Assembly: GCF_003581645.1 (NCBI RefSeq) | Contig: NZ_QXFK01000018.1 | Coordinates: 232,501 to 296,500 of the forward strand | Direction: 5' to 3' | Length of the DNA stretch: 64,000 bases | DNA from: Pelagerythrobacter aerophilus | Lineage (GTDB): Bacteria; Pseudomonadota; Alphaproteobacteria; Sphingomonadales; Sphingomonadaceae | In this document: in pieces, positions 55,403 to 64,000 of the stretch | Layout: each line of letters starts with the position of its first letter | How positions within the stretch are numbered: the stretch's first letter is position 1 | Notes under the pieces: model-generated | Told to the model about the DNA's origin: nothing | The model's database searches: none | What the model saw: only the letters and a program-made list of their open reading frames with translations | Position numbers and translations under genes: made by a program

Positions 55403-56070
55403 GCCTTTACTCCGCAAGCACGCGCGAGCCCGTCGAGAAAGCCCCCGGCGCGCGCCTCCAATGCCTCATCCCATTCCTCCGGCGCAACCGTGACGCCGAG
55501 CCGCTGGAGGCTCGTTACTCCATATTCGGCGATACCGCAGGGCACGATCCCCGCGAAATGCGAGAGGTCGGGCGCGAGGTTGACCGCGAAGCCGTGCATG
55601 GTGACCCACCGGCGCACCCGCACGCCGATCGCACCGATCTTGGCTTCGCTACCGTCGATGTCGCGCGTCCAGATGCCGATCCGCCCTTCGGCGCGCCAGG
55701 CGTCGACGCCGAAGTCGGCCAGCGTGTCGATCACCCAGCCCTCTATCGCGTGGACGAAGCAGCGCACGTCCTTTCCCCGCCGGTTCAGGTCGAGCAGGAC
55801 GTAGCCGATCCGCTGGCCCGGCCCATGGTAGGTGTAGCGCCCGCCCCGTCCCGCCTCGACCACCTCGAAGCGCGGGTCGAGCATCTCGTCGGCCGCAGCG
55901 CTCGTGCCGGCGGTATAGACCGGCGGATGCTCGAGCAGCCAGACGAGTTCCCCCGCCTCGCCCGCCGCGATCGCGCGATTACGCGCCTCCATTTCGACGA
56001 GCGCATCGCGGTAGGGCACGGGTGCGGCCTCGCGCCGCCATTCTATTGCTGACTGGGTATTGCCGGACAT
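55399..56070 (-). CDS. lipB: Octanoyltransferase LipB
   Basis: 223 residues from ATG 56070. Landmarks are [14 protein letters not shown], the octanoyl site [14 protein letters not shown] (R-Y-T-Y-H-G-P-G-Q), catalytic Lys in [16 protein letters not shown] and Cys in [17 protein letters not shown]. It moves octanoate from acyl carrier protein to the E2 or H-protein lipoyl domains, the first step of lipoate synthesis. lipA is not present. It is divergent from the following membrane gene with 67 bp between starts. Confidence 0.96.
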   Translation of the reverse strand: MSGNTQSAIEWRREAAPVPYRDALVEMEARNRAIAAGEAGELVWLLEHPPVYTAGTSAAADEMLDPRFEVVEAGRGGRYTYHGPGQRIGYVLLDLNRRGKDVRCFVHAIEGWVIDTLADFGVDAWRAEGRIGIWTRDIDGSEAKIGAIGVRVRRWVTMHGFAVNLAPDLSHFAGIVPCGIAEYGVTSLQRLGVTVAPEEWDEALEARAGGFLDGLARACGVKA

Positions 56071-56137
56071 TGCCGATTGCGTGGCGCGCCCCGCCCGGCT
56101 TATCAAGGGCAAAGGCACCGCAACGAGGGGACATGCC

Positions 56138-56953
56138 ATGAAATTCGACATGGGACGGGCGTGGAACGAAGCGACCGCAATGGTCGGCGCGAACAAGGAA
56201 CTGCTCGCGGTGATCGCAGGAATCTTCATATTCCTGCCCAACCTCGCGCTGGCGCTGCTGGTGCCGGAGATGATGATCGGCCCGGCCGAGGTCAATCCGG
56301 AAGACCCGATGGCCGCCTTCCAGGCGTTCTACGCGGACAACGGCATATGGTTCTTGCTGCTGGGGATCATCCAGTCTGTCGGGACGCTATCGCTCCTGGC
56401 CCTGCTGCATGACCGCCGGCCGACTGTCGGCGAAGCGATCCGAACCGGGCTCGTCACGCTGATCCCCTATATCGCGGCGCAGATCCTTCTCGTTCTCGGC
56501 CTGTCGATCGTGCTCGGCGTGCCCGTCGGCGTCGCTGCCGCGCTGGGCGGCCCCGCCGCGGGCGTGCTCGTGGGCCTGCTGGCCTTCGTCGTATTTGCCT
56601 ACGTGATGGTGAAGTTCTCGCTCGTTTCGCCGGAGATGGTGATCGGTGCCAATCTCAACCCGATCACGGCCCTGCGCAATTCGTGGCGCCTGACCAAGGG
56701 CAACAGCCTGCGACTGTTCGGGTTCTATCTGCTCCTGGGTATCGGCGTGATCGTGGTCGGGATCGTCATCAGCATGATCTCCGGCCTGTTCGTCGCCATG
56801 CTCGGCCAGAACACGGCGGGGCTGCTGGTCGGCGGTGCGCTCAGCGGGCTTATCGCCGCCATCTGGAGCGTGCTGATCGTGTGCGTGCTGGCAGCAGTCT
56901 ACAAGCAACTCGCCGGGCCCTCGGCCGAGACGGTCAGCGAAGCCTTCGAATAA
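56138..56953 (+). CDS. Polytopic membrane protein, GPDPase-membrane-domain-like
   Basis: 271 residues from ATG 56138, with GAGGGG upstream. Six helices are visible (about 25-45, 68-88, 102-150 as two, 190-215 and 235-258). The central V(x)[30 protein letters not shown] segment resembles the membrane domain associated with glycerophosphodiester phosphodiesterase families (and similar DUFs); no phosphodiesterase catalytic domain is present. The role is unknown. The gene is divergent from lipB and convergent with the methyltransferase. Confidence 0.72.
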   Translation: MKFDMGRAWNEATAMVGANKELLAVIAGIFIFLPNLALALLVPEMMIGPAEVNPEDPMAAFQAFYADNGIWFLLLGIIQSVGTLSLLALLHDRRPTVGEAIRTGLVTLIPYIAAQILLVLGLSIVLGVPVGVAAALGGPAAGVLVGLLAFVVFAYVMVKFSLVSPEMVIGANLNPITALRNSWRLTKGNSLRLFGFYLLLGIGVIVVGIVISMISGLFVAMLGQNTAGLLVGGALSGLIAAIWSVLIVCVLAAVYKQLAGPSAETVSEAFE

Positions 56954-56978
56954 CGAAGATCGGAAGTGGTGAGGCGGC

Positions 56979-57605
56979 TCAGGCCGCCTCGTCCTTCCAG
57001 CCCCAGAAGAGCTGGCACGGCAGCACGTTCCACAGTTCGAAGCCCTGCTCGATGCGGGCGAAGTGCTTGGCCATGAAGTCGCGCGCCTTGGCGCTGAACT
57101 GATAGACGAGGAACGCCCCGCCGGGCCGCAGCACCTCGTGCGTCGCCGCGGCGATGGCGGGGCCGACGCCGTCCGGCAGAGTCGAGAACGGCAGGCCGGA
57201 AAGCACGTAGTCGGCTTCCTCATGCCCGATCGCCCGGACGATCTCCTTCACGTCGGCAGCCGAACCGTGGACCGCGATGAAGCGGCCATCGGTGATCGTG
57301 CGCTTCAGGTAGTCGATGTAGAGCGGGTTGGTATCGATCACCAGCAGCTTGCCGTCACGCGGCAGCCGCTCGAGCACCGGGCGGCAGAAGGTGCCGACGC
57401 CCGGCCCGTATTCCACGAACAGCTTGCATTCGGCCCAGTTCACCGGCTCGAGCATCTTGCGGATCGTGAAGCGTGAGGAAGGAATGATCGAGCCGACCAT
57501 GCGCGGATGTTCGATGAAGCCGCGGAAGAAAACGCCCCATTGCCCGAATAGACGAGCGGTACGATCGCGGAGCCGGGTGCGCGGTTCGACCGCCAATTCG
57601 TTCAT
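56979..57605 (-). CDS. SAM-dependent methyltransferase, PmtA-like
   Basis: 208 residues from ATG 57605. A class I fold with the SAM loop CKLFVEYGPGVGTFCRPVLE (E-Y-G-P-G-x-G-T) and a LLVIDTNPLYIDYLK second strand. A FFRGFIEHPRMVGSIIPSS N-terminus is typical of the phospholipid N-methyltransferase and rRNA dimethylase-like group common near sphingomonad PE-methylation genes. It may methylate phosphatidylethanolamine; the substrate is inferred only. No strong Shine-Dalgarno sequence precedes it. It is divergent from the MFS gene. Confidence 0.82.
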   Translation of the reverse strand: MNELAVEPRTRLRDRTARLFGQWGVFFRGFIEHPRMVGSIIPSSRFTIRKMLEPVNWAECKLFVEYGPGVGTFCRPVLERLPRDGKLLVIDTNPLYIDYLKRTITDGRFIAVHGSAADVKEIVRAIGHEEADYVLSGLPFSTLPDGVGPAIAAATHEVLRPGGAFLVYQFSAKARDFMAKHFARIEQGFELWNVLPCQLFWGWKDEAA

Positions 57606-57697
57606 TTGGGCCAAGAAATCCTGCCTCGTTCGCCGTTGCGCCGTTCGCGTTCGCAAATCCACGGGCGTATTGCAAGCGCTCCGCGGCGAGCCTAGCG

Positions 57698-59077
57698 ATG
57701 GACACGATGGCTGACAGCGACCCTCGTCTTCCCATAATCGAAGCACCCGCCCCGCAGAGAATCTCGCGCGGGCGCATGGTTCTGCTGTTCCTCGTCATGC
57801 TGGTAACGGCAGCGGGGAATACGGCGATGCAGTCGGTCATGCCCTCGGTCGGAACGGCGCTGGGCGTGGCGGACGTGTGGATCAGCATCGCCTATACCTG
57901 GTCGGCGCTTCTGTGGGTCATCTGCGCGCCGATCTGGGCCCGCCGCTCCGACCGGCGCGGGCGCAAGGCGATGATGGCGATCGGCCTGATCGGCTTCATC
58001 GCATCGTTCGCGCTGTGCGGTCTCGTGCTGATGTTCGGCCTGGCCGGCGCCATCTCCGCCGCGACGACGCTGGTGTTCTTCGCTGCCGCGCGCAGCCTTT
58101 ACGGCGGATTTGGCTCGGCCGCACCGCCGGCGGTCCAGGCCTATGTCGCAAGCCGCACACCGCGGGCCGAGCGGACCAAAGCCATGGCCCTGATCGCCTC
58201 CAGCTTCGGGCTCGGCACGGTGATCGGCCCGGCGCTGGCGCCGCTGCTGATCTTCCCGGCGACCGGCCTCGTCGGTCCGTTCTTCGCCTTCGCGCTGATC
58301 AGCCTGGCGGTGCTGGTCGCGCTGCGGCTGCGCCTGCCCAACGACGCGCCGACCTTCGCGGCCCGCGGCGATGTCGTGGCCGTTCCGTTCAGCGCGAACT
58401 CCAATCCGAATGTCTCGCGCGAAGAGGACGAGGAGGACGCACGCGGCACGCCCGGCCCCGGGGTGATCCCCGACCTTTCATGGCGCGACGCCCGGCTGAG
58501 GCCGTGGCTGGTCGCGGGGTTGCTTGGCGGGCATGCGCAGGCGGCGACGCTCGGCATCATCGGGTTCTTCATTCTCGACCGGCTGGGGCTGCGCGCCGAT
58601 CCTTCGGCGGGCACCGGGCCGATCGGTCTGGTGCTGATGTGCGGTGCCATCGCCACGCTGCTCGCGCAGTGGGGCCTGATCCCGATGCTCAAGCTGGGCC
58701 CGCGCTCCTCCACGCTCTGGGGCATGGCGTTGGCCATCGTCGGAGTGATCGGATTCTCGGTGGCGCAGGACCTGCATTCGATCGCGCTCGGCTTCGCGGT
58801 CGCCTCGCTCGGCTTCGGGCTCTATCGCCCGGGCTTCACCGCCGGATCCTCGCTGGCAGTGACGCGCGACGAGCAGGGTCAGATCGGCGGTATCGTCGCT
58901 TCGGTCAACGGCGCCGCCTATGTCATCGCGCCGGCGGCGGGCGTATGGCTCTACGGCCATCACGAATGGATCGGTTTCGCCGCGATCTGCCTGCTATGCG
59001 CCGCAGTGTTCGTGTTCGGATGGCGCTCGCTCCAGGCCGACGACGTGCTCGAAGGCCGCGCCGGAGACGACGACTAG
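57698..59077 (+). CDS. MFS transporter
   Basis: 459 residues with twelve predicted helices. The MFS loop motif is visible as RRSDRRGRKAMM after helix 2 (about 90-101). The central loop between helices 6 and 7 (about 232-262) is long and acidic (EEDEEDARGTPG). The pattern fits the drug/metabolite exporter branch. No substrate clue. Its stop is interleaved with that of the ArsC gene (CTAG at 59074-59077). The 92-bp gap to the divergent methyltransferase holds no other gene. Confidence 0.92.
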   Translation: MDTMADSDPRLPIIEAPAPQRISRGRMVLLFLVMLVTAAGNTAMQSVMPSVGTALGVADVWISIAYTWSALLWVICAPIWARRSDRRGRKAMMAIGLIGFIASFALCGLVLMFGLAGAISAATTLVFFAAARSLYGGFGSAAPPAVQAYVASRTPRAERTKAMALIASSFGLGTVIGPALAPLLIFPATGLVGPFFAFALISLAVLVALRLRLPNDAPTFAARGDVVAVPFSANSNPNVSREEDEEDARGTPGPGVIPDLSWRDARLRPWLVAGLLGGHAQAATLGIIGFFILDRLGLRADPSAGTGPIGLVLMCGAIATLLAQWGLIPMLKLGPRSSTLWGMALAIVGVIGFSVAQDLHSIALGFAVASLGFGLYRPGFTAGSSLAVTRDEQGQIGGIVASVNGAAYVIAPAAGVWLYGHHEWIGFAAICLLCAAVFVFGWRSLQADDVLEGRAGDDD

Positions 59078-59418
59078 AGGATTTCCTCGATCCGCTCGGT
59101 CGGGCGGCACAGCCGCACGCCCTTCTCCGTCTCGACCAGCGGGCGTTCGATCAGCTTGGGGTCTGCGGCCATCGCATCGAGCACCGTGTCGTCCTCCGCC
59201 TCGGTCAGTCCCCGCTCCTTCGCATCGGTGCCCTGGGTGCGAACGCCCTCGCGGGGTGCGATCCCCGCATCGCGGTAGAGCTGGGCGAGCTTGTCGCGGC
59301 TCGGCGGATTCCTGAGGTATTCGACAACCTCCAGCTCGATGTCGTCACGCCCGCGCAGCGTCTCGAGCGCCGCGCGCGACTTGCTGCAGTTCGGGTTGTG
59401 CCAGATGGTTGCCTTCAT
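59074..59418 (-). CDS. arsC: ArsC-family (glutaredoxin-type arsenate reductase) protein
   Basis: 114 residues. The thioredoxin-like fold starts MKATIWHNPNCSKSR with catalytic C11, followed by LEVVEYLRNPPSRDKL and the C-terminal LIERPLVETEKGVRLCRPTERI. Known members reduce arsenate to arsenite using glutathione and glutaredoxin; related YfgD/Spx-like proteins have other roles. No ars operon genes (arsB, arsR) are present, so a detoxification role is less certain than the family. It is a single gene convergent with the MFS transporter. Confidence 0.88.
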   Translation of the reverse strand: MKATIWHNPNCSKSRAALETLRGRDDIELEVVEYLRNPPSRDKLAQLYRDAGIAPREGVRTQGTDAKERGLTEAEDDTVLDAMAADPKLIERPLVETEKGVRLCRPTERIEEIL

Positions 59419-59563
59419 CGTCGGTCTCCTTTGCAGGAGCGGTTAGCGCCGACCGGAAAATTTCGCGAGTCTTCCCGCGCCCGCGCGAAGGTGGGGACCT
59501 CAGGTAATTTGTGGACGACCAGGAATTCCGAGCCCCCTGCCTTCGCAGGAACTCGCGCCTTGC

Positions 59564-60118
59564 TTACTCCCGGGCCTCGCTCTCCGGCACCGCCATTGCC
59601 GGTACTTCCTCCGCTGCGTCTTCCGCGCTGATCCCCGGCGCAGGTGCGGCACCGATGCGTTCGAGCCGCCGCGCGACACGCCCTGCCCGCTGAATGGCGT
59701 GGACCAGCCGTGGATAGACGCCACAGCGGCACAGGTTGGGGATCGCCTGCTTGATCGCCTCTTCCGAGGGATCGGGGTTGGCCTGAATTAGCGCGGCCGC
59801 GGCCATGGCGATGCCGGGCGTGCAGAAGCCGCACTGGATCGCCTGCTCGGCGACGAGCGCCTGCTGCACCGGATGCGAACGGTCGCGGCTCAGCCCTTCG
59901 ATCGTCGTGACGTAGCGCCCCTCAGCCTCGGCCAGCGTGATCAGGCACGACCGCAGCGCCTCTCCATCGACGATCACCGTGCAGGCATGGCAATCGCCCA
60001 CCCCGCAGCCGTATTTCGTGCCGGTGAGGTTGGCCGCGTCGCGCAGCGCCCAGAGCAGCGGCGTCTCAGGGTCCATATCGAACCGGACCGGACGGTCGTT
60101 GACGGTGAGCGCGGGCAT
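59564..60118 (-). CDS. Orphan [2Fe-2S] subunit of a molybdenum hydroxylase (isoquinoline 1-oxidoreductase alpha-like)
   Basis: 184 residues. The plant-type 2Fe-2S cluster uses C38, C43, C46 and C58 (YGCGVGDCHACTV). The second cluster uses C96, C99, C130 and C132 (QCGFCTPG, NLCRCGVYPR). This is the standard small subunit of xanthine-oxidase-like enzymes such as IorA or aldehyde dehydrogenases. No gene for the molybdopterin-binding large subunit lies within this window. It is 23 bp downstream of the class II aldolase on the same strand. A C-terminal Ala/Glu-rich tail (about 150-184) is longer than usual. Confidence 0.9.
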   Translation of the reverse strand: MPALTVNDRPVRFDMDPETPLLWALRDAANLTGTKYGCGVGDCHACTVIVDGEALRSCLITLAEAEGRYVTTIEGLSRDRSHPVQQALVAEQAIQCGFCTPGIAMAAAALIQANPDPSEEAIKQAIPNLCRCGVYPRLVHAIQRAGRVARRLERIGAAPAPGISAEDAAEEVPAMAVPESEARE

Positions 60119-60141
60119 CCGGTTCGGCGCGATCTAGCCCG

Positions 60142-60900
60142 TCAGTCGCGCCAGCTCGAATCGATCCGATCGACCTTGCGCTTCCACGCCTCGAAATCGG
60201 CGTAGCCCGGCCCGCCCGGCGCCTGCGCCTGGCTGAGATCGCGCTGATGGACGTTGATGACGTCCTGCGAGACGTGGATCGGCCTACCCTGGCTCAAAGT
60301 CGCGACCTGGATTTCGCAGGCACGCTGGAGTGCCCAGGCCTGCACGAACATCTCGTGGATCGTGCGGCCGAGCACCACGGGCCCGTGGTTGCGCAGCATC
60401 AGGATACGCTTGTCGCCGAGGTTGGCGAGCAGCCGCTCGCCTTCTTCCTCGCGTACGGTCACGCCTTCGAAATCGTGGTAGCCGATCTGGCCCTGGAAGT
60501 TGCAGGCGTAGAAGCTGATCGGCAGCAATCCGCCCTCTGTGCTGGAGACCGCCATCGCCTCGGTGGTGTGCGTGTGACAGATCGCGTGCGCCCAATCGAG
60601 GTGGCGGTGGAAATAGGCGTGCTGGGTGAAACCCGCCTTGTTCACCGGGTAATTGCCGGACAGCACATTGCCGTCGATGTCGATCTTGACCAGGTTGGAC
60701 GCGCTCACTTCCGAATAGAGCAGCCCGAACGGGTTGATCAGGAAGGCGTTGTCCTCCCCCGGCACCTTTACCGAGATGTGATTGTAGATCGATTCCGACC
60801 AGCCGAAATGGTCGAAGATGCGGTAGCATGCGGCGAGATCGAGCCGGGCCTGCCATTCGGCCTCGCTGCATTCCATCCGGGGTTTGAGCTGCGTCGCCAC
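60142..60900 (-). CDS. Class II aldolase/adducin family protein
   Basis: 252 residues from a GTG at 60900, chosen for its AAGGAG nine bases upstream; an ATG ten codons in is also possible. The metal-binding histidines are in ICHTHTTEAMAV and LMLRNHGPVVLG, and an early NHISVK segment (about 45) is typical. The pattern WALQRACEIQV and C-terminal region match the fuculose/ribulose-phosphate-aldolase-like clade often annotated class II aldolase without defined substrate. The [2Fe-2S] gene follows closely. It is divergent from the MATE exporter across 112 bp. Confidence 0.9.
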   Translation of the reverse strand: MATQLKPRMECSEAEWQARLDLAACYRIFDHFGWSESIYNHISVKVPGEDNAFLINPFGLLYSEVSASNLVKIDIDGNVLSGNYPVNKAGFTQHAYFHRHLDWAHAICHTHTTEAMAVSSTEGGLLPISFYACNFQGQIGYHDFEGVTVREEEGERLLANLGDKRILMLRNHGPVVLGRTIHEMFVQAWALQRACEIQVATLSQGRPIHVSQDVINVHQRDLSQAQAPGGPGYADFEAWKRKVDRIDSSWRD

Positions 60901-61012
60901 GGGCACTCTCTCCTTCGATTGCTTTGCGCCACTTATCGCACGGAGCACCGCTCCGGCACAAGCGCCTGCCGGCAGCCTTGCAATCGCGGGGCACGGCGCT
61001 ATCGGCAGGCGC

Positions 61013-62359
61013 ATGAGCGAGGGCGCCAAGCTGACGCGCGGATCGATCCGCGGCCATCTGGTGACCCAGACGCTGCCGATGATCATCGGCGTCGCGGCAA
61101 TCATGTCGGTCGGGCTCATCGATGCCTATTTCATCGGCCAACTCGGCAGCGCCGAGCTTGCAGCGGTCGCATTCGTTTTTCCGGTCACCATTGCGCTCTC
61201 AAGCCTGGGGGTCGGCGTCATGGTCGGGGTCAACTCGGTCATTGCGCGGGCGTTGGGTGCGGGTCATACCGAGCAGGCGGCCCGACGGGCGAACTTCGGC
61301 GGGGTGTTCGCGGTCGTGCTCGGCGCGGTCCTAGGGCTGGCGCTCTACCTGCTGCTCGATCCGCTCTTCCGACTGATGCAGGCGTCCGACGCGCTGCTGC
61401 CGCTGATCCGGGCCTACATGGCGCCGTTCGCGCTCGGCATGCCCGTGCTACTGCTGCAGATGGCGCTCAACGGCGTGCTCCGCGGCCAGGGGGAGGCGCG
61501 CAAGACCACGATCGTCGCGTTCACGTTCGCCATCGCGAACTGGGTGCTCGACCCGCTGCTGATCTCGGGTGCCTTCGGCTTCGAAGGCTTCGGCATGGCG
61601 GGCGCCGCCTACGCCTCGATCGCCGGCTATGCGCTGGCGATCGTCACCGCACTATGGCTGATCGCGAGCACCGAACTGCCGATAAGGCCGAGCCTGATCC
61701 GCCAGTCCCGCTTCGGCGAATCGGCGAGCGCGATTCTGCGCGTCGCGGGTCCGGCCGCGTTCTCGAACGCAGTCAATCCGATCGGGCTGTCGATCCTCAC
61801 CGCCCTGCTCGCCGCGCAGGGAGAGGCAGCGGTGGCGGGCTTCGGTGCGGCCGGGCGCCTACAGAGCTTCGCGGTCGTACCCCTGCTAGGACTCTCGGGC
61901 TCGATCGGCGCGATCGTGGGGCAGAACTGGGGCGCGGGCCGGCCTGACAGGTCGCGGCTCGCCATGCTGGAGGCGGGCGTGTTCTGCCTCGCCTACGGCA
62001 TCGCGCTCGCCTTCGTGCTGTTCGCCGCGGGGGAGTGGTTCGCGCGGTTCTTCACCGACGATCCTGCGGTGATTGCCGAGTTCGACAGTTACCTGCGGAT
62101 CGCCGCCTGGGGCTATGCGGGTTTCGGAATCCTGATCGTCGCCAACGGTGCGCTGAACGCGGTCGACAAGGCCGGCTGGGCGCTGACGCAGAGCTGTGCG
62201 CGGGTGTTCCTGGTCATGCTGCCCTTCGGATGGCTGCTGCGCCCGCATTGGGGCGCGGAGGCGATCTATGCTGCGGAGCTTGCCGCCAACGTCGTCGGCG
62301 GCACGATCGCGGCGCTCATCGTCTGGCGTGCGCTGCGGCACTTTCCCGGGAAGCAGTGA
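61013..62359 (+). CDS. MATE-family multidrug exporter
   Basis: 448 residues from ATG 61013; a GTG-initiated longer frame from 60884 is rejected because it covers the divergent promoter. Twelve helices in two MATE halves, with SVGLIDAYFIGQLGSAELAAVA in the first repeat and IGAIVGQNWGAGRPDRSRLAML in the second. MATE pumps expel cationic drugs and metabolites with sodium or proton exchange. The substrate is unknown. It precedes cheA by 59 bp; no common function is evident. Confidence 0.92.
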   Translation: MSEGAKLTRGSIRGHLVTQTLPMIIGVAAIMSVGLIDAYFIGQLGSAELAAVAFVFPVTIALSSLGVGVMVGVNSVIARALGAGHTEQAARRANFGGVFAVVLGAVLGLALYLLLDPLFRLMQASDALLPLIRAYMAPFALGMPVLLLQMALNGVLRGQGEARKTTIVAFTFAIANWVLDPLLISGAFGFEGFGMAGAAYASIAGYALAIVTALWLIASTELPIRPSLIRQSRFGESASAILRVAGPAAFSNAVNPIGLSILTALLAAQGEAAVAGFGAAGRLQSFAVVPLLGLSGSIGAIVGQNWGAGRPDRSRLAMLEAGVFCLAYGIALAFVLFAAGEWFARFFTDDPAVIAEFDSYLRIAAWGYAGFGILIVANGALNAVDKAGWALTQSCARVFLVMLPFGWLLRPHWGAEAIYAAELAANVVGGTIAALIVWRALRHFPGKQ

Positions 62360-62418
62360 CCGTTCGTTAACCATCCTTGGCCATACCTTTCCGCATTATC
62401 GGGGGGGCTTGGATTTCG

Positions 62419-64000
62419 ATGGACGACCTGCTGGCAGATTTCGTGGCTGAAACCCGCGAGATGCTCCAAGCGATCGAGGGTGAGATCGTGGCGTGGGAAG
62501 CCGATCCCGCGGACCGCGAGCGGCTCGATGCGATTTTCCGTTTCGTCCATACGGTCAAAGGCAACTGCGGTTTCTTCGATTTCCCTCGGCTCGAGAGGCT
62601 GAGCCACGCTGCGGAAAGCGCGCTGTCCGAAGTGCGCGCCGGTCGCCGGCGGGCCAGCAGCACGCTGGTCACGGCGGTGCTCGCGGTTATCGACCGCATC
62701 ACCGACATGATCGAGGCGATCGACGCCGGCGAGGAACTGCCGGAAGGCGGCGACGACATGCTGATCGATGCGCTGGAACCGGGGCGCGACGAGCCCGACA
62801 GCGAGATGATCCAGGCGGGAGAGCAGACCAGTCCCCGGGCGGCGCGGACAGGCAACACGCGCTCGATCCGGCTGCCGGTCGAGTTGTTGGACCGGGTAAT
62901 GAGCGGCGTTTCCGACATGGTCCTCGCGCGCAACGAACTCGCCCGGCGACTGCGCGACCACGGCGCCGATCCCGCGCTGCAGGCCCCGTTCGAGCGCCTC
63001 TCCACCATTCTCGACGAGGTTCGCGAAGGCGCGACCCGAATGCGAATGCAGCGGCTCGAGCATCTGTTCGGCGCCCTGCCGCGCATGGTCCGCGATCTTT
63101 CCGCGGAGCTCGGCAAACAGGTAATGATCGATCTCGAAGGCGGTGACGTCGAACTCGACCGCGAGATGATCGAATCGGTACGCGATCCGCTGACGCATAT
63201 CCTGCGCAATGCGGTCGATCACGGGGTCGAACCGCCCGCCGAGCGGCTTGCTGCAGGCAAACGCGAAATCGGCATCATCGCCGTGTCCGCGCGCCGCACC
63301 GGCAACCGCATCACCATCGCGGTGAGTGACGACGGGCGCGGAATCGCGCTCGACAAGCTCGCCAAAAAGGCCGTGGCGGCAGGTGTGGCGAGCGCCGCCG
63401 ATGTTGCCGCGATGACGGGCGAGCAGAAGCTCGACCTGATCTTCGCTCCCGGGCTCTCGACCGCCGACACTGTAAGCCAGGTCTCCGGCCGCGGCGTCGG
63501 GATGGACGTGGTGCGCGCCAACGTCGAGAAATTCGGCGGCTCGGTCTCGGTCTCAAGCAAGGAAGGCAGGGGCACGATCGTATTCCTCCACTTGCCGCTG
63601 ACGCTCAGCATTGTGGAGGGGCTGACGGTGAAAGTCGGCCCGCATACGCTCGGCCTGCCTCGTTCGTACATCGTCGAGATCGCACGCAGCGTCTCGCGCT
63701 CGGTCGAAGTCGATCGGCTTGGCGACGGTATCTTCCTCACCTTCCGCGGCGAACGCGTGCCGTGTCTCGATCTCGCCGAGGTGCTCGGGCTCGAGGAGAA
63801 GGTCGATCTCGACCGCGCCACATTCGTTTTCCTGCGGCTCGTCAGCGGCGATCTGTTCGCGCTCGCGGTCGACCGGGTGCTCGACAACGAGGACTTCGTG
63901 CTCAAGCCCCTGTCGCCGGCGCTGGAGGCAATCGGCCTCTACGGCGGCACGGCGCTGCTCGACGACGGCAAGCCGATCCTCAAGATCGACGTTCCCCGCC
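62419..64000 (+). CDS. cheA: CheA-type chemotaxis histidine kinase, compact form (partial)
   Basis: 527 codons are visible and the frame continues past the right edge. The HPt domain (about 1-105) has the phospho-acceptor H44 in HTVKGNCGFF. The dimerisation domain begins about residue 147 (IRLPVELLDRVMSGV), after a short acidic linker with no room for a CheY-binding P2 domain. The HATPase N-box is in HILRNAVDHGVEPP (about 259) and G1/G2 in SDDGRGIAL and GRGVGMDVVR. The CheW-like regulatory domain has begun (FLHLPLTLSIVEGL). CheA autophosphorylates on His in response to receptors. Start preceded by a GGGGGGG run. Confidence 0.93.
   Translation, partial: MDDLLADFVAETREMLQAIEGEIVAWEADPADRERLDAIFRFVHTVKGNCGFFDFPRLERLSHAAESALSEVRAGRRRASSTLVTAVLAVIDRITDMIEAIDAGEELPEGGDDMLIDALEPGRDEPDSEMIQAGEQTSPRAARTGNTRSIRLPVELLDRVMSGVSDMVLARNELARRLRDHGADPALQAPFERLSTILDEVREGATRMRMQRLEHLFGALPRMVRDLSAELGKQVMIDLEGGDVELDREMIESVRDPLTHILRNAVDHGVEPPAERLAAGKREIGIIAVSARRTGNRITIAVSDDGRGIALDKLAKKAVAAGVASAADVAAMTGEQKLDLIFAPGLSTADTVSQVSGRGVGMDVVRANVEKFGGSVSVSSKEGRGTIVFLHLPLTLSIVEGLTVKVGPHTLGLPRSYIVEIARSVSRSVEVDRLGDGIFLTFRGERVPCLDLAEVLGLEEKVDLDRATFVFLRLVSGDLFALAVDRVLDNEDFVLKPLSPALEAIGLYGGTALLDDGKPILKIDVPR

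Noticed and set aside
59536-59549. Hairpin CCTGC-CTTC-GCAGG between the ArsC gene and the [2Fe-2S] gene
   Set aside because: Short stem, no T tract, and only loosely like the other palindromes. The 145-bp gap otherwise shows nothing I can name.

Overview
The window is a GC-rich (roughly two thirds GC by eye), gene-dense chromosomal segment from an alphaproteobacterium, most likely of the order Sphingomonadales (Sphingomonadaceae or Erythrobacteraceae). This rests on an Atm1-type ABC exporter like the one known from Novosphingobium, two TonB-dependent receptors, a ubiquinol-cytochrome c chaperone, an RcdA (DUF1465) protein, a nitrogen-type PTS enzyme I, a complete Entner-Doudoroff cluster, and small intergenic palindromes of the kind scattered through sphingomonad genomes. 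I see no rRNA or tRNA gene, insertion sequence, prophage or CRISPR array. There are 61 supported protein genes, two of them cut by the window edges, and no gene-free stretch longer than about 200 bp.

Layout. 1-3.7 kb: tail of a flippase-like membrane protein, a secreted double-DTG aspartic protease, the Atm1-type exporter and a GFA enzyme. 3.8-7.5 kb: envelope and proteostasis genes, with bamE, hslV and hslU leftward and a bc1 chaperone plus yceD rightward. 7.6-12.8 kb: an unknown membrane protein, a TetR/TonB-receptor pair with a clear operator, and a sulfotransferase. 13-18.8 kb: serS, surE, a LysM-M23 peptidase, a potassium channel, a DUF1761 protein and rimO. 18.9-22.5 kb: an iron-uptake operon behind a Fur box. 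22.5-26 kb: alkB, yjbQ, a secreted repeat-like protein and a transglutaminase.

26-34.9 kb is the central-carbon block: glk and a phosphoenolpyruvate-carboxylase-like gene, a LacI regulator, then zwf, edd and eda. The same 16-base sequence lies upstream of glk and of zwf, so the two arms look like one regulon. Glucose would be phosphorylated by Glk, oxidised by Zwf and split by Edd/Eda. The coupled PEPC-like protein has lost several signature residues of its family and is the most intriguing gene here.

35-41.6 kb: an L,D-transpeptidase, cpoB with an overlapping tilS that seems to lack a normal start codon, rodZ, ptsP and two DUF465 genes. 41.7-49.2 kb: rcdA, glpK, an MBL hydrolase, DUF4230, a BCCT transporter and nadA. 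49.4-64 kb: a secreted prolyl-oligopeptidase, DUF2254, a DMT exporter, an Old Yellow Enzyme, lipB with a lipoprotein, a PmtA-like methyltransferase, an MFS transporter, an ArsC-like protein, an orphan [2Fe-2S] subunit with a class II aldolase, a MATE exporter, and the start of a compact cheA.

The segment is tightly packed. Several same-strand neighbours overlap through ATGA or GTGA, and five of fourteen convergent pairs end in a shared four-base block that supplies both stop codons. Sites that could be read directly include a sigma-32-like promoter abutting hslV, a TetR palindrome covering a receptor promoter, a Fur box, and a hairpin terminator after rimO.
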